Shown piece by piece: positions 1-8,754 of a DNA stretch of 37,543 bases. This stretch comes from Hoeflea sp. BAL378 (GTDB lineage Bacteria; Pseudomonadota; Alphaproteobacteria; Rhizobiales; Rhizobiaceae). Every line of letters starts with the position of its first letter. Position 1 is the stretch's first letter. The notes under the pieces were generated by a model that was not told the origin of the DNA, searched no databases, and was given only the letters and a program-made list of their open reading frames with translations. The stretch covers positions 1 to 37,543 of the forward strand of contig NZ_JRJG01000045.1 in NCBI RefSeq assembly GCF_000759435.1, read 5' to 3'. A program made the translations under genes and the position numbers.

Positions 1-102
1 CCCCCCCCCCAGAAACGTGCCTGATTCGCTCTCAAATCCGCAGATTCGGCGGGGTCCGGGAGAGGGCGGTTCATGACATCGCGAATTCGTCGGCAAGTGC
101 TG

Positions 103-150
103 TTGACAGCGGGTCGATTCGTTTTCTATATTCTATACAATGTAGAATAT
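103..150 (+). promoter_or_regulatory. Sigma70-like promoter with overlapping palindromic operator
   Basis: A perfect -35 TTGACA lies at 103-108 and a -10-like TATATT at 127-132, with an 18-bp spacer. A perfect inverted repeat, ATATTCTA (128-135) and TAGAATAT (143-150) around a 7-bp centre, covers the -10 and the expected start near 139. A protein bound there would block RNA polymerase. The obvious candidate is the GntR/FCD regulator encoded at 6904, whose family binds short AT-rich palindromes. The promoter and repeat are seen directly; the pairing with GntR is inference. Confidence 0.72.
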
Positions 151-176
151 GCAGCACGACCAAGGAGGATGATATC

Positions 177-1532
177 GTGACAAGCATGGACAAGAGGACG
201 ATTGCGGGGCGCAGACGCGTGCTTGCGGGGATGGCCGGATCCCTGATTCTGGCGACGATGCCGTGGGCCTCGGCCTGGGCGGAAGACGGCCTGGGAACCG
301 CCGACGCTCCCGTTGAAGTCCGGATCATGGCCAACGAAGCCTTCGCCAACTCGTGGCAGACCCTGCTCGTGCCGGAGTTCAACAAGGTGTATCCCAACAT
401 CCACGTCACCTTCGACGGCGTGCCCTACACCGAGTTGCTGGCCAAGATGATGCTCGACGCCACCAGCCCGCAGCCCGAATACGACGTGCTCCTGGTCGAT
501 GATCCGTGGGTGCCGCAGCTCGCCGAAATCGGCGCTCTTGCGGACCTCAAGGGAGAGAAGATCGCCGCCCTGACGAGCGCGGACTACGACTGGGACGACT
601 TCAACGCCGCGCCGCTGGCGGCCGGCGAATGGAACGGCGTCCAGTATGCGGTTCCGGTCCGCTCCAACATGCTGCTGCGGTTCTACAACCGTTCGCTCTA
701 CAAGGCCGCGGGCCTGCCCGAGCCGACGCCGGCGCAGACCTGGGACGAGTTCTTCAGCGACGCCGAGAAGCTGGTGCGCGACACCAATGGCGACGGCAAG
801 GCCGACGTCTGGGCGGTTGACACCTATTTCGTCCGCGAGCCGCTGACGCCGACGATCTGGCAGTCGATCCTCAACGCCAATGGCGGCAGCCTGCTCGATG
901 ACGCCGGCGCGCCCGCCTTTGCCAACGAAATCGGCGCCAAGTCGCTCGAAACCCACAAGCGCCTGCTGGACTACGCGCCGCCCGGCGCCCTCGGCCACGG
1001 CTTCTCCGATTCCCTGCAGGCTTTCCGCCAGGGTCTCGTGGCCAACCTGTTCAACTGGGGCAGCGTCTACAAGTCGACGGCGGTCGATCCCAAGTCGACG
1101 ACCCTGACCGTCGACGAAGTCGGCATCCAGGTCCTGCCGGTGGGCGACGCCCGGGCAGGCTCGCACCGCGGCATCTGGATCGCCGGCATCGGCAGCAAGA
1201 CCGAGCACGTCGAGGCGTCCTGGGCCTTCCTGCAGTGGCTCACCTCCAAGCAGGGCGAGAGCGTCAACGCCACGCTGGCCGGCTCGTTCCCGGCGCGCAA
1301 GTCGACACTCACCGGCACGCCGGCAGAACCCTGGCTGGGACCGGTCTACCAGACCCTGCAGAATGCCTATGAGGTGGCGGCCGAAGGCGGCATGTGGCGC
1401 ATCCGCAGCGCCAAATCCGACGCGGCCCAGCAGATCCTCGCCGACGAGATCGCCCGCGGCCTGGCCGGACAGGCGAGCGCCGAGGAAGCCCTTTCCACGG
1501 CGTCTGAAAAGATCGCCAAGGTCCTCAAATAG
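177..1532 (+). CDS. ABC transporter sugar-binding protein (family 1 solute-binding)
   Basis: This is the periplasmic receptor of a CUT1-type sugar importer. It would capture the substrate and deliver it to the permeases at 5076 and 6002, powered by the ATPase at 7640. The protein has 451 residues, typical for the family. The N-terminus has an arginine-rich stretch (GRRRVLAG), a hydrophobic core and an AWA-type cleavage site near residue 35. Export could be Sec or Tat, since RRR-V-L resembles a weak Tat motif. The GTG start is preferred because AAGGAGG (162-168) sits 8 nt upstream. The ATG at 186 would be about 17 nt from that site. It is the first gene after a strong promoter, and two hairpins follow it. 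The substrate cannot be read from the sequence; the neighbouring enzymes suggest a sugar, sugar acid or polyol. Confidence 0.88.
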   Translation: MTSMDKRTIAGRRRVLAGMAGSLILATMPWASAWAEDGLGTADAPVEVRIMANEAFANSWQTLLVPEFNKVYPNIHVTFDGVPYTELLAKMMLDATSPQPEYDVLLVDDPWVPQLAEIGALADLKGEKIAALTSADYDWDDFNAAPLAAGEWNGVQYAVPVRSNMLLRFYNRSLYKAAGLPEPTPAQTWDEFFSDAEKLVRDTNGDGKADVWAVDTYFVREPLTPTIWQSILNANGGSLLDDAGAPAFANEIGAKSLETHKRLLDYAPPGALGHGFSDSLQAFRQGLVANLFNWGSVYKSTAVDPKSTTLTVDEVGIQVLPVGDARAGSHRGIWIAGIGSKTEHVEASWAFLQWLTSKQGESVNATLAGSFPARKSTLTGTPAEPWLGPVYQTLQNAYEVAAEGGMWRIRSAKSDAAQQILADEIARGLAGQASAEEALSTASEKIAKVLK

Positions 1533-1549
1533 ACCGGCCCACGCACTCC

Positions 1550-1600
1550 GGCATGGGCGCCCCGCGCGCCCATGCCACCCTTCCCGCGGGCCTCCGCGGG
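1550..1600 (+). terminator. Tandem hairpins after the binding-protein gene
   Basis: Two stem-loops follow the stop codon. The first is a perfect 11-bp stem, GGCATGGGCGC (1550-1560) with GCGCCCATGCC (1566-1576) and a 5-nt loop. The second is a 7-bp stem, CCCGCGG (1583-1589) with CCGCGGG (1594-1600). There is no good T-run, only GATTTTC about 10 nt later. In ABC operons such structures often cause partial termination or protect the 3' end of the binding-protein mRNA. That role is inferred here. The whole 1533-1720 stretch holds no gene that I can see. Confidence 0.6.
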
Positions 1601-1723
1601 GAAGCCTTCCGATTTTCAAACAACCGGCGACGACGCAGGACCGGGGCGCGACAGCGTCACGTGCATCAGGCGACGAATGCCTCTGGGCGGATTGACCGAG
1701 CCCGTTCTTGATTGGGGACTATG

Positions 1724-2950
1724 ATGCCGACGAAAGCCATTGTCAGTGAGGTGAAGACGCTCTCCTGCAGCAATTCCTGGCGCAACTATTATTTCCTGAA
1801 GATCACCACCGAGGATGGCATCGTCGGCTGGAGCGAATTCGACGAGAATTTCGGCTCGCCCGGCGTCTGCGCCGTCATCAACGAACTGGCCCATCGCCTG
1901 ATCGGCCAGAGCGCGATGTACCACGAGCATGTCCGGGAAGACCTGCGCAATGTGACCCGGCCGGGTTCCGGCGGGGTGGTGGGCCAGGCGCTGGGCGCGA
2001 TCGAGAACGCGCTTCTCGACGTCAAGGCAAAGGCCCTCGACGTGCCCTGCCACGTGCTGCTCGGCGGCAAGGTCCGCGACCAAATCAGGGTCTACTGGTC
2101 GCATTGCGTCTCCTACCGCACGCGCACCGAACATTTCACCCCCGGCATCGTCGATGCCGACGGCGTCCGCCAGATCGCCCGCGAAGTCGGCGAAAAGGGC
2201 TTCACCGCGCTCAAGACCAACATCTTCCACTATGACGAAGAGGATCGCATCGAGGGCTGGTCCCCGGGCTTCAGCCGCCCGCACGAGCCCGGCCGCAATG
2301 TCGAGCGCAAGACCCGCAGGGACCTGCGCAAGCACCTCGAGATCATGCGCGAGGCGGCGGGCCCGGACATCGACATCCTGCTCGACCTCAATTTCAACGG
2401 CAAGACCGAGGGTTTCCTGAGCATGCTGCGCGAGATCGAGGATCTCGACATCTTCTGGGCCGAGATCGACACGCTCGATCCGAAAGCGCTCGCTTACATT
2501 CGCTCGCAGAGCCGGCACCCGATCTCCTCCTGCGAAACGCTGATCGGACTGCAGCAGTTCCTACCCTTCTTCCGCGAGCAGGCGGTGGATGTCGCCATCA
2601 TCGACACGCCGTGGAACGGGGTATGGCAGTCGCTCAAGATCGCCGCCGCCGCGGAAGCCTATGAGGTCAACGTCGCCAGCCACAATTTCTATGGCCACCT
2701 GTGCACGATGATGAACGCGCATTTCAGCGCTGTCGTGCCCAACATGCGGATCATGGAGATCGACATCGACCGCATTGCCTGGGACACGGAAATCTTCACC
2801 CATGTTCCCGACATCAGGGACGGTCATCTGATCGTGCCGGACCGGCCCGGCTGGGGCACCGAGCCGATCGAGGCCGCCCTTGCGAAATATCCGCCGCTGC
2901 CCACCGTCGGCATGCCCAAGCGGGTTTCGATCCCCCGTCTTTCGCTGTAG
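1724..2950 (+). CDS. Mandelate racemase / enolase-superfamily enzyme
   Basis: This is an enolase-superfamily protein of 408 residues with the usual N-terminal capping domain and C-terminal barrel. Such enzymes abstract the proton alpha to a carboxylate, and most in sugar clusters are sugar-acid dehydratases or cycloisomerases. Metal ligands fit D221 (LLDLN), E247 (WAEID) and E271 (SCETL). D294 (IIDTPWNG) and H320 (ASHNFYGH) fit the His-Asp base pair of the mandelate racemase subgroup. The lysine strand reads K164-T-N166 instead of KxK, so the second base is missing or replaced. The start is uncertain: TTG 1712, ATG 1721 and ATG 1724 are in frame, and GGGG at 1714-1717 is best spaced for 1724. 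It follows the hairpins after the binding protein and precedes a GMC oxidoreductase, so it probably acts on the imported compound or its oxidised product. Confidence 0.83.
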   Translation: MPTKAIVSEVKTLSCSNSWRNYYFLKITTEDGIVGWSEFDENFGSPGVCAVINELAHRLIGQSAMYHEHVREDLRNVTRPGSGGVVGQALGAIENALLDVKAKALDVPCHVLLGGKVRDQIRVYWSHCVSYRTRTEHFTPGIVDADGVRQIAREVGEKGFTALKTNIFHYDEEDRIEGWSPGFSRPHEPGRNVERKTRRDLRKHLEIMREAAGPDIDILLDLNFNGKTEGFLSMLREIEDLDIFWAEIDTLDPKALAYIRSQSRHPISSCETLIGLQQFLPFFREQAVDVAIIDTPWNGVWQSLKIAAAAEAYEVNVASHNFYGHLCTMMNAHFSAVVPNMRIMEIDIDRIAWDTEIFTHVPDIRDGHLIVPDRPGWGTEPIEAALAKYPPLPTVGMPKRVSIPRLSL

Positions 2951-2992
2951 CGGTGGGATGGCGCCGCGCGGCCGCAAGCAGGGAACAAGGCA

Positions 2993-4591
2993 ATGAATGA
3001 ACCTGTCGACGTCCTCATCATCGGAGCCGGTGCATCCGGCGCGGCGGTGGCCTGGAGCCTCGCCGACACCAGGATGCGCATCCTCTGCCTCGAGCAGGGG
3101 GATTGGACCAGGCCGTCCGATGTCCCCAGCACCGGCAGGGACTGGGAAGCCCGCACGCTGGAGGACTTCGCCATCAGTCCCAACCGCCGGGGCCTGGCCG
3201 CGGACTATCCCGTCAATGACGACGATTCGCCGATCAAGATCGCCAATTACAACGGTGTCGGCGGCGGCACGGTTTTCTACGCCGCCCATTTTCCGCGGCT
3301 GCATCCCTCCGACTTCCGCGTCCGCAGCCTCGACGGGGTCGCCGACGACTGGCCGATCAGCTACGAGACGCTCGAGCCGTTCTACGCATTGAATGACCGC
3401 ATGATGGGGGTCTCCAGCCTCGCCGGGGACCCTGCCTATCCTCCCAAGCCGTCCATCATGCCGCCGATTCCGCTGGGCCGGACCGGCGAGAAACTCGGCG
3501 CCGCGCTCAACGGTCTGGGCTGGCACTGGTGGCCGTCCGATGCGGCCATCGCCACGGAAGCCTATGAGGGGCGCGCGCCCTGCATCAACCTGGGCCAATG
3601 CGGCTCGGGCTGCGCCCAGGGCGCCAAGGGCAGCACCGACGTGACCTACTGGCCCGAGGCGCTCCGCGCCCGCGTCGAGCTGCGCACCCGCTGCCGCGTC
3701 AGCCGCATCGAAACCAACCAGGCCGGCATGGCGACCGGCGTTCACTATTTCGACGCCCACGGAACCGAGCGGTTCCAACCCGCCGAAATCGTCATCCTCG
3801 CCTCGAACGGCATCGGCACGCCGCGCCTCCTGCTCAATTCGGCCTCCGATCGCTTTCCCGACGGCCTGGCCAATTCCAGCGGGCTGGTCGGCAAGAACCT
3901 GATGCTTCACCCCTACGCCCAGATCCGGGGCCATTTCGACGAGCCGCTCGACGGCTATCGCGGACCGCCGATCTGCACCTGGAGCATGGAGTTCTACGAG
4001 ACCGATCGGACACGCGACTTCGTGCGCGGATACTGCTTCCAGTTCTCCCGCGGCCTGGGTCCCGCCCGCGCGGCGATCAACGGCATGGCCGACGGGTTGA
4101 TCCCCTGGGGGCAAGGGCATCACGAGGCGTTCCGGCGGTTGTTCAACCACAGCGCCGGGATGGTCTCGGTCTGCGAGGATCTGCCCGAGGAGACCAACTG
4201 CGTGACGCTCGACCCGGGTCTGCGCGATTCCGATGGAATTCCGGCCGCCAAGATCCGCTACCGGCTGTCCGAGAATTCCCGCCGGATGCTCGATCATTCG
4301 GTCGCCCGCGGCATCGACATCCTCAAGGCCGCCGGCGCGCGCGACATCACCAGCAAGGCGCCGCTGTCCTATGCCGGCTGGCACCTGATGGGAACGGCGC
4401 GCATGGGCCGGGATCCGGAGCGATCGGTGGTCAACGAATGGGGCCGCAGCCACGATGTGAAAAACCTGTTCATCGTCGACGGCAGCGTTTTCGTCACCTC
4501 CGGCGGCGTCAACCCGACCTCGACCATCCAGGCCTTTGCGCTCTATGTCGCCGACCAGATCAAATCCCGAATCTACGACCTTTTCGAGTGA
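2993..4591 (+). CDS. GMC-family FAD oxidoreductase (gluconate 2-dehydrogenase-like large subunit)
   Basis: This is a flavoprotein of 532 residues expected to oxidise an alcohol group of a sugar or polyol. The N-terminus carries the dinucleotide-binding signature IIGAGASGAAVAW (about residues 9-21). A second FAD-contact segment, GVGGGTVFYA, follows at about 85. A CxxxxxCxxxC segment (CINLGQCGSGCAQG, about residue 200) is typical of gluconate-2-dehydrogenase-type GMC proteins. The C-terminal catalytic pair is H464 (WHLMGTARMG) and N507 (GVNPTST). No signal peptide is present. The gene downstream resembles the small subunit of the same enzyme class, 7 nt away, so the two probably form a complex. 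The natural substrate and electron acceptor cannot be deduced. No cytochrome c gene accompanies them. Confidence 0.86.
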   Translation: MNEPVDVLIIGAGASGAAVAWSLADTRMRILCLEQGDWTRPSDVPSTGRDWEARTLEDFAISPNRRGLAADYPVNDDDSPIKIANYNGVGGGTVFYAAHFPRLHPSDFRVRSLDGVADDWPISYETLEPFYALNDRMMGVSSLAGDPAYPPKPSIMPPIPLGRTGEKLGAALNGLGWHWWPSDAAIATEAYEGRAPCINLGQCGSGCAQGAKGSTDVTYWPEALRARVELRTRCRVSRIETNQAGMATGVHYFDAHGTERFQPAEIVILASNGIGTPRLLLNSASDRFPDGLANSSGLVGKNLMLHPYAQIRGHFDEPLDGYRGPPICTWSMEFYETDRTRDFVRGYCFQFSRGLGPARAAINGMADGLIPWGQGHHEAFRRLFNHSAGMVSVCEDLPEETNCVTLDPGLRDSDGIPAAKIRYRLSENSRRMLDHSVARGIDILKAAGARDITSKAPLSYAGWHLMGTARMGRDPERSVVNEWGRSHDVKNLFIVDGSVFVTSGGVNPTSTIQAFALYVADQIKSRIYDLFE

Positions 4592-4598
4592 GATCGCG

Positions 4599-5060
4599 AT
4601 GACCACAGCCGAACCCGGACCCGTCGATTTCTCGGACCTTGAGCGGGAGACGTTGCGCTGTGTCCTGCGCCACATGATTCCGGCCAGCGCCGAGCTTGGC
4701 GTTCCGGGCGCGGATGATCCGCTCATTTTCGCCGACATCCTGCGCTCGATCCAGCGCGACCGGTGGAGGGTGGGCGACGCGTTGCGCGTCATCGACGCGC
4801 TCTGCGGCGGCGGCCTCGCCGGCCTGGCCGATTCCGACCAGGAAAAATGCCTATCCGAATTCCGGGCCCTGCATCCCGGTCTTTCCGGCATTCTCGAATC
4901 CGCGGCCGCGCGCTGCTACTACCGCGACGACCGCGTCATGGCCTCGATCGGGATGGAGGCACGCCCGCCCTTTCCGCTCGGCTACCAGGTCGACCAGGGC
5001 GACTGGTCGCTGCTCGACCCGGTGCGGGCGCGCGGCAGGATCTATCGTGATGCAAGCTAG
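4599..5060 (+). CDS. Gluconate 2-dehydrogenase subunit 3-like small subunit
   Basis: This is a protein of 153 residues with features of the gluconate 2-dehydrogenase subunit 3 family: an early LERETLRCVLRHMIPA segment, a central helical region, and the C-terminal GYQVDQGDWSLLDPVRARGRIY block. It starts 7 nt after the GMC gene and would be its partner. Members that accompany periplasmic dehydrogenases normally begin with a twin-arginine signal that exports the complex. This one begins directly with MTTAEPGPVDFSD and has no such signal. With its unsignalled partner, this points to a cytoplasmic enzyme. The ATG at 4599 was chosen because longer in-frame starts run into the GMC gene. Confidence 0.75.
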   Translation: MTTAEPGPVDFSDLERETLRCVLRHMIPASAELGVPGADDPLIFADILRSIQRDRWRVGDALRVIDALCGGGLAGLADSDQEKCLSEFRALHPGLSGILESAAARCYYRDDRVMASIGMEARPPFPLGYQVDQGDWSLLDPVRARGRIYRDAS

Positions 5061-5075
5061 AATGGAGGGGAAACC

Positions 5076-6005
5076 ATGAGCACCGACACTGAGAAGGCGA
5101 CCGGGCAGACGTCCCCCTTGCGCCGCCGCGGGCGCACGACCGACCTGATGGTGCGCTGGTCGTTCATGTTCCCGGCGATTCTGCTGCTTGTCACCATGCT
5201 GGCCTATCCGATCTTCTACACGATCGACATCAGCTTCTCCCGGTTCGACATCGCCACTTTCGGCGCCGCCGAATGGGTGGGATGGGACAATTACCGCGAG
5301 GTGATGAGCGACTACCGCTTCTGGGAATCGCTCAGGGTGACGATGATCTACCTGGTCATCGCCCTGCCGCTGCAGGTCGTACTGGGCTTCGCCATCGCCT
5401 ATCTGATCAATGTCGAATGGGCCGGCCGCGGCGTCATCCGGGCGCTGTTCATCATCCCGATGGTGGTCGCCCCCGTCGTCGCCGGCGGCATGTGGCGCAT
5501 GATCCTCGATCCGCTGTGGGGCATCATGAACTACTGGCTGGGCTTCATCGGCGTCGGCCCGATGGACTGGTTCGGCGATCCCACCCTCGCCATGGCGGCG
5601 ATCATCATCATCGACACCTGGCGCTGGACCCCGTTCATCGTGCTCATTGCCACGGCCGCCCTGCTGGCGCTGCCCAAGGATGTCTTCGAGGCCGCCCGGA
5701 TCGACGGCGCCAATTGGTGGTCGACCCTGTGGTCCGTCGCGGTGCCGCTTCTGGTTCCGGTCATCGCCGCGACCTTCGTCATCCGCTGGCTCGGCGCGGT
5801 CAAGATGTTCGACATCGTCTTGGCGGCGACCTATGGCGGGCCGGGCAAGGCCACCAATGTCATCAACCTGTTCATCTACGAGGAGGCGTTCCGCTCCCTG
5901 CGGTTCGCGGAATCCGCCGCCATGGCCGTCATCGTGCTGGTCCTGACCATGGTGCTCACCGGCCTGTTCCTTCGCGCCAGCCGCAAACTGGAGGAACTGT
6001 TTTGA
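5076..6005 (+). CDS. ABC transporter permease, first sugar permease (MalF/UgpA type)
   Basis: This is an inner-membrane permease of 309 residues with about six transmembrane segments. The first is near residues 28-50 (FMFPAILLLVTMLAYPIFY). The ATPase-contact EAA loop is visible as FEAARIDGANWW in the last third. It pairs with the permease at 6002 to form the channel of the CUT1 importer. GGAGGGG lies 7 nt before the ATG. The last codons overlap the TTG start of the next gene (TTGA), so the two permeases should be translated together in equal amounts. Confidence 0.9.
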   Translation: MSTDTEKATGQTSPLRRRGRTTDLMVRWSFMFPAILLLVTMLAYPIFYTIDISFSRFDIATFGAAEWVGWDNYREVMSDYRFWESLRVTMIYLVIALPLQVVLGFAIAYLINVEWAGRGVIRALFIIPMVVAPVVAGGMWRMILDPLWGIMNYWLGFIGVGPMDWFGDPTLAMAAIIIIDTWRWTPFIVLIATAALLALPKDVFEAARIDGANWWSTLWSVAVPLLVPVIAATFVIRWLGAVKMFDIVLAATYGGPGKATNVINLFIYEEAFRSLRFAESAAMAVIVLVLTMVLTGLFLRASRKLEELF

Positions 6006-6862
6006 GCTCTCCCGCCGTCTCCCTGCCGCGCCGGTCGCGCAGCTCGCTCGCCACCCGGCTCAGGATCGCCGGCGGCATCCTCGTCAGCGTGATCTTCCTG
6101 TTTCCGATCTACTGGATGATCCTGACCTCGTTCAAGGACCAGGTGGACATCTTCACCACCCCGCCGAAGTTCTTCTTTACCCCGACGCTGGCGGCCTATG
6201 TCGAGTACATGAAGCGGGCCGACATCGTGAACCGCCTGGTCAACACCATCATCGTCGCCGCGGGGGCGGGGCTGCTGTCGATCGTGGTGGGGACCATGGC
6301 CGGCTATGCGCTGGCCCGGGTCCGGCTGCGGGGAGCGGCGACATTCGGCGTGGTCATCCTGCTGTCGCGGGGCGTCCCGCCGATCGCGCTCGCCGTGCCG
6401 ATGTTCCTGGTCGCGCGCAAGCTCGGCCTGATCGACAAGCACATCACCCTGATCCTCGCCTACAGCACCTTCCTCATTCCCTATGTGATGTGGCTGATGC
6501 GCAGCTTCTTCATGTCGCTGCCGCGCGAGCTCGAGGAATCGGCGATGATCGACGGATGCTCGCGCTACGGCGCCTTCTTCAAGATCATCGTGCCGATTTC
6601 CCTGCCGGGCCTGCTGTCGACGCTGATCTTCTCGATGATCCTGGCCTGGGAGGAACTGCTGTTCGCGCTGGTCCTGACCAGCCGGCACGCGTCGACCATC
6701 CCCGTGGCCATCGCCGGGATCGCCGGCGACACTGTCAACGGCGCGAACTGGGCCGCCCTGACCGCGGTGGGCACAATTACCGTGATACCCGTCGTGGTGT
6801 TTGCACTTCTGGTTCAGAAGTGGCTGATTAAGGGCTTGGCTGAGGGAGCGACCAAGGGATAG
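6002..6862 (+). CDS. ABC transporter permease, second sugar permease (MalG/UgpE type)
   Basis: This is an inner-membrane permease of 286 residues. It starts with TTG at 6002, which overlaps the stop of the preceding permease by four bases (TTGA). GAGGAA at 5991-5996 is the ribosome site. The reading frame is open much further upstream, but that part is only the shadow of the first permease. Features include an initial membrane helix (GGILVSVIFLFPIYWMIL), the SFKD segment typical of MalG-type permeases, and the EAA-like loop LEESAMIDGCSRYGAF. It forms the translocation pathway with the protein encoded at 5076. Confidence 0.89.
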   Translation: MSSPAVSLPRRSRSSLATRLRIAGGILVSVIFLFPIYWMILTSFKDQVDIFTTPPKFFFTPTLAAYVEYMKRADIVNRLVNTIIVAAGAGLLSIVVGTMAGYALARVRLRGAATFGVVILLSRGVPPIALAVPMFLVARKLGLIDKHITLILAYSTFLIPYVMWLMRSFFMSLPRELEESAMIDGCSRYGAFFKIIVPISLPGLLSTLIFSMILAWEELLFALVLTSRHASTIPVAIAGIAGDTVNGANWAALTAVGTITVIPVVVFALLVQKWLIKGLAEGATKG

Positions 6863-6903
6863 ACACCCCGCCTGTCCCATTTTAACCGAAACTGGACCGA
6901 TCG

Positions 6904-7569
6904 ATGGCTAATTCCAACACGTACATGACGAAGGCGGAACTCGCGCGCCGCCACATTCAGTCGATGATACTGACCGGCACCGTCGGACCCGGGGACCGGA
7001 TCACGACGCGGGAGGTCTCGACCGCGCTCGGCATCAGCGAGACGCCGATCCGCGAGGCGATCCGGGGCCTGGCGTCGGAAGGCTGGCTTGAGGTGCAAAA
7101 CCATATCGGCGCGGTCGTGCAGGGGCTGAAGGCCGACCAGATCCGCGAAATCAGCGCGCTGCGGGGTCTCGTCTGCGGCCTGGCGATCGAGCTGGGCGCG
7201 CGGAACTTCGACGCCCGGCGCCTCGACCAGATCGACGCCAACATCGAGGACTATGCAAGGGCGCTGAGCGAGAAGGATTACCAGCGCGTGGCGGACAAGA
7301 ACTACGAGTTCCACGAGCTGCTGTGCGACAATCCGCAATCGCCCGCCTGCCACCGCCTGATCGAAAACATGCACGGCCAGATGTCCGCCCAGCGCCACGG
7401 CATTCCGCCGCAGCACACCCGCCTCGGCGATGCGTTGGAGGAACACAAGCGCATCCGCGACATGCTGCGGGCGGGAGATTTCTCCGGAGCGGCGGACATG
7501 GTCAAGCGGCACGAGAAGAACACCGGAGATTTCCTGATCGAAATGATCAGCCAGATGCCGGACGCATGA
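6904..7569 (+). CDS. GntR-family transcriptional regulator with FCD domain
   Basis: This is a DNA-binding regulator of 221 residues. The N-terminal winged helix (about residues 8-75) contains the GntR pattern of the FadR/VanR subgroup: [31 protein letters not shown]. Residues 80-215 form an all-helical FCD ligand-binding domain, with conserved acidic and histidine positions (NYEFHELL, later HGQ and HEKN) that in relatives bind a metal and a carboxylate effector. It lies inside the catabolic operon between the permeases and the ATPase, so it probably controls this cluster. The palindrome at 128-150 is the likely operator. No strong ribosome site precedes the ATG, which suggests modest translation. 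The effector is unknown; a sugar acid is plausible. Confidence 0.88.
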   Translation: MANSNTYMTKAELARRHIQSMILTGTVGPGDRITTREVSTALGISETPIREAIRGLASEGWLEVQNHIGAVVQGLKADQIREISALRGLVCGLAIELGARNFDARRLDQIDANIEDYARALSEKDYQRVADKNYEFHELLCDNPQSPACHRLIENMHGQMSAQRHGIPPQHTRLGDALEEHKRIRDMLRAGDFSGAADMVKRHEKNTGDFLIEMISQMPDA

Positions 7570-7639
7570 ATCGAGGGCCGGCCTCAGGGGCCAGCCTGAA
7601 GTCCGCGCTCCAGCGGACGATACACGGGAGGAGTTTTCA

Positions 7640-8713
7640 ATGGGTACTGTGCAAATCCGCGACGTGCGCAAGTCATACGGCGCGCTCGAGGTGCTTCACG
7701 GCGTGTCGATCGACATCGAGGATGGCGAGTTCGTCGCCCTCGTCGGGCCTTCGGGATGCGGAAAGTCGACGCTTTTGCGCATGATCGCCGGGCTCGAGGA
7801 CATCACCGGCGGCGACATCCTGATCGGCGACCGCGTGGTCAACGATGTCGCGCCCAAGGACCGCGACATCGCCATGGTGTTCCAGAACTACGCGCTCTAT
7901 CCGCACAAGAATGTCCGCGACAACATGGGCTTCGCGCTGCGCCAGCGCCGTGTCTCCAGAAGCGAGATCCAAAGGCGCGTCGATGACGCGGCGCGGATCC
8001 TCGGGCTCGAGCCGCTTCTCGATCGCAAGCCGCGGCAATTGTCCGGCGGCCAGCGCCAGCGCGTCGCCATGGGCCGGGCGATCGTGCGCGATCCCAATGT
8101 CTTCCTGTTCGACGAACCGCTGTCCAACCTCGACGCCAAGCTCCGCGTCCAGATGCGCTCCGAGATCAAGGAACTGCACCAGCGGCTCAAGACGACCACG
8201 GTCTACGTCACCCATGACCAGATCGAGGCGATGACCCTGGCCGACCGCGTCGTGGTGATGAACAGCGGCATCATCGAGCAGGTGGGGTCGCCGCTCGAGC
8301 TCTACGATCACCCGGCGAGCCTGTTCGTCGCCGCCTTCATCGGGTCTCCGCCGATGAACTTCCTCGAGGGCGACTTCCTCGACGCCACGACCTTCGCGCT
8401 TGCCGACGGCACCAGGCTCCGGCTGCCCACTGCCGATCCCAAGGGCCGGCAGCGCGCCACCATCGGCATCCGCCCCGAGCATTTCACCATTGCCGAGACC
8501 GGCTGGCCGGCGACGGTGTCTGTGGTCGAGCCGACGGGATCGGAGACCCAGATCACCTGCCGCCTCGCCGGCAAGGTCATTCGCGTGCTCATCCGCGGAC
8601 GCACCGCGACGCGGCCGGGCGAAACCATCCACCTCGCGGTCGCCCCCGACCTCGTCCACTTCTTCGATGCCGCGCCGGTTCCGGCCGTGGCCGAGATGGA
8701 AGACGTGGCCTGA
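7640..8713 (+). CDS. ABC transporter ATP-binding protein (UgpC/MalK type)
   Basis: This is the ATPase of the importer, with 357 residues. The N-terminal half is the nucleotide-binding domain: Walker [10 protein letters not shown] (37-45), Q-loop FQNYALYPH, signature [14 protein letters not shown] (from 134), Walker [17 protein letters not shown] and the switch histidine in [16 protein letters not shown]. The C-terminal third is a TOBE/OB-fold domain (GIRPEHF), as in MalK and UgpC. One such ATPase normally energises both permeases as a homodimer. GGAGGAG stands 6 nt before the ATG. It comes after the regulator and about 800 nt after the permeases, but clearly belongs to the same transport system. 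Confidence 0.93.
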   Translation: MGTVQIRDVRKSYGALEVLHGVSIDIEDGEFVALVGPSGCGKSTLLRMIAGLEDITGGDILIGDRVVNDVAPKDRDIAMVFQNYALYPHKNVRDNMGFALRQRRVSRSEIQRRVDDAARILGLEPLLDRKPRQLSGGQRQRVAMGRAIVRDPNVFLFDEPLSNLDAKLRVQMRSEIKELHQRLKTTTVYVTHDQIEAMTLADRVVVMNSGIIEQVGSPLELYDHPASLFVAAFIGSPPMNFLEGDFLDATTFALADGTRLRLPTADPKGRQRATIGIRPEHFTIAETGWPATVSVVEPTGSETQITCRLAGKVIRVLIRGRTATRPGETIHLAVAPDLVHFFDAAPVPAVAEMEDVA

Positions 8714-8754
8714 CCCGGGTCTGGTCCGCCGGCCTCGGGACAAAGGAGCTCAAA

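Noticed and set aside
1-10. Run of ten C at the window start
   Set aside because: A homopolymer at the very edge cannot be judged without flanking sequence; it could be a sequencing or contig-end effect.
71-409. Possible minus-strand gene near the left edge
   Set aside because: It overlaps the promoter and the signal-peptide region of the binding protein and shows no domain.
2561-4891. Long minus-strand open frame opposite the GMC oxidoreductase
   Set aside because: Antisense shadow; the plus-strand frame has the FAD and catalytic motifs.
7601-7618. Inverted repeat GTCCGC/GCGGAC between the GntR gene and the ATPase gene
   Set aside because: A 6-bp stem is expected by chance in GC-rich DNA and has no T-run or other support.
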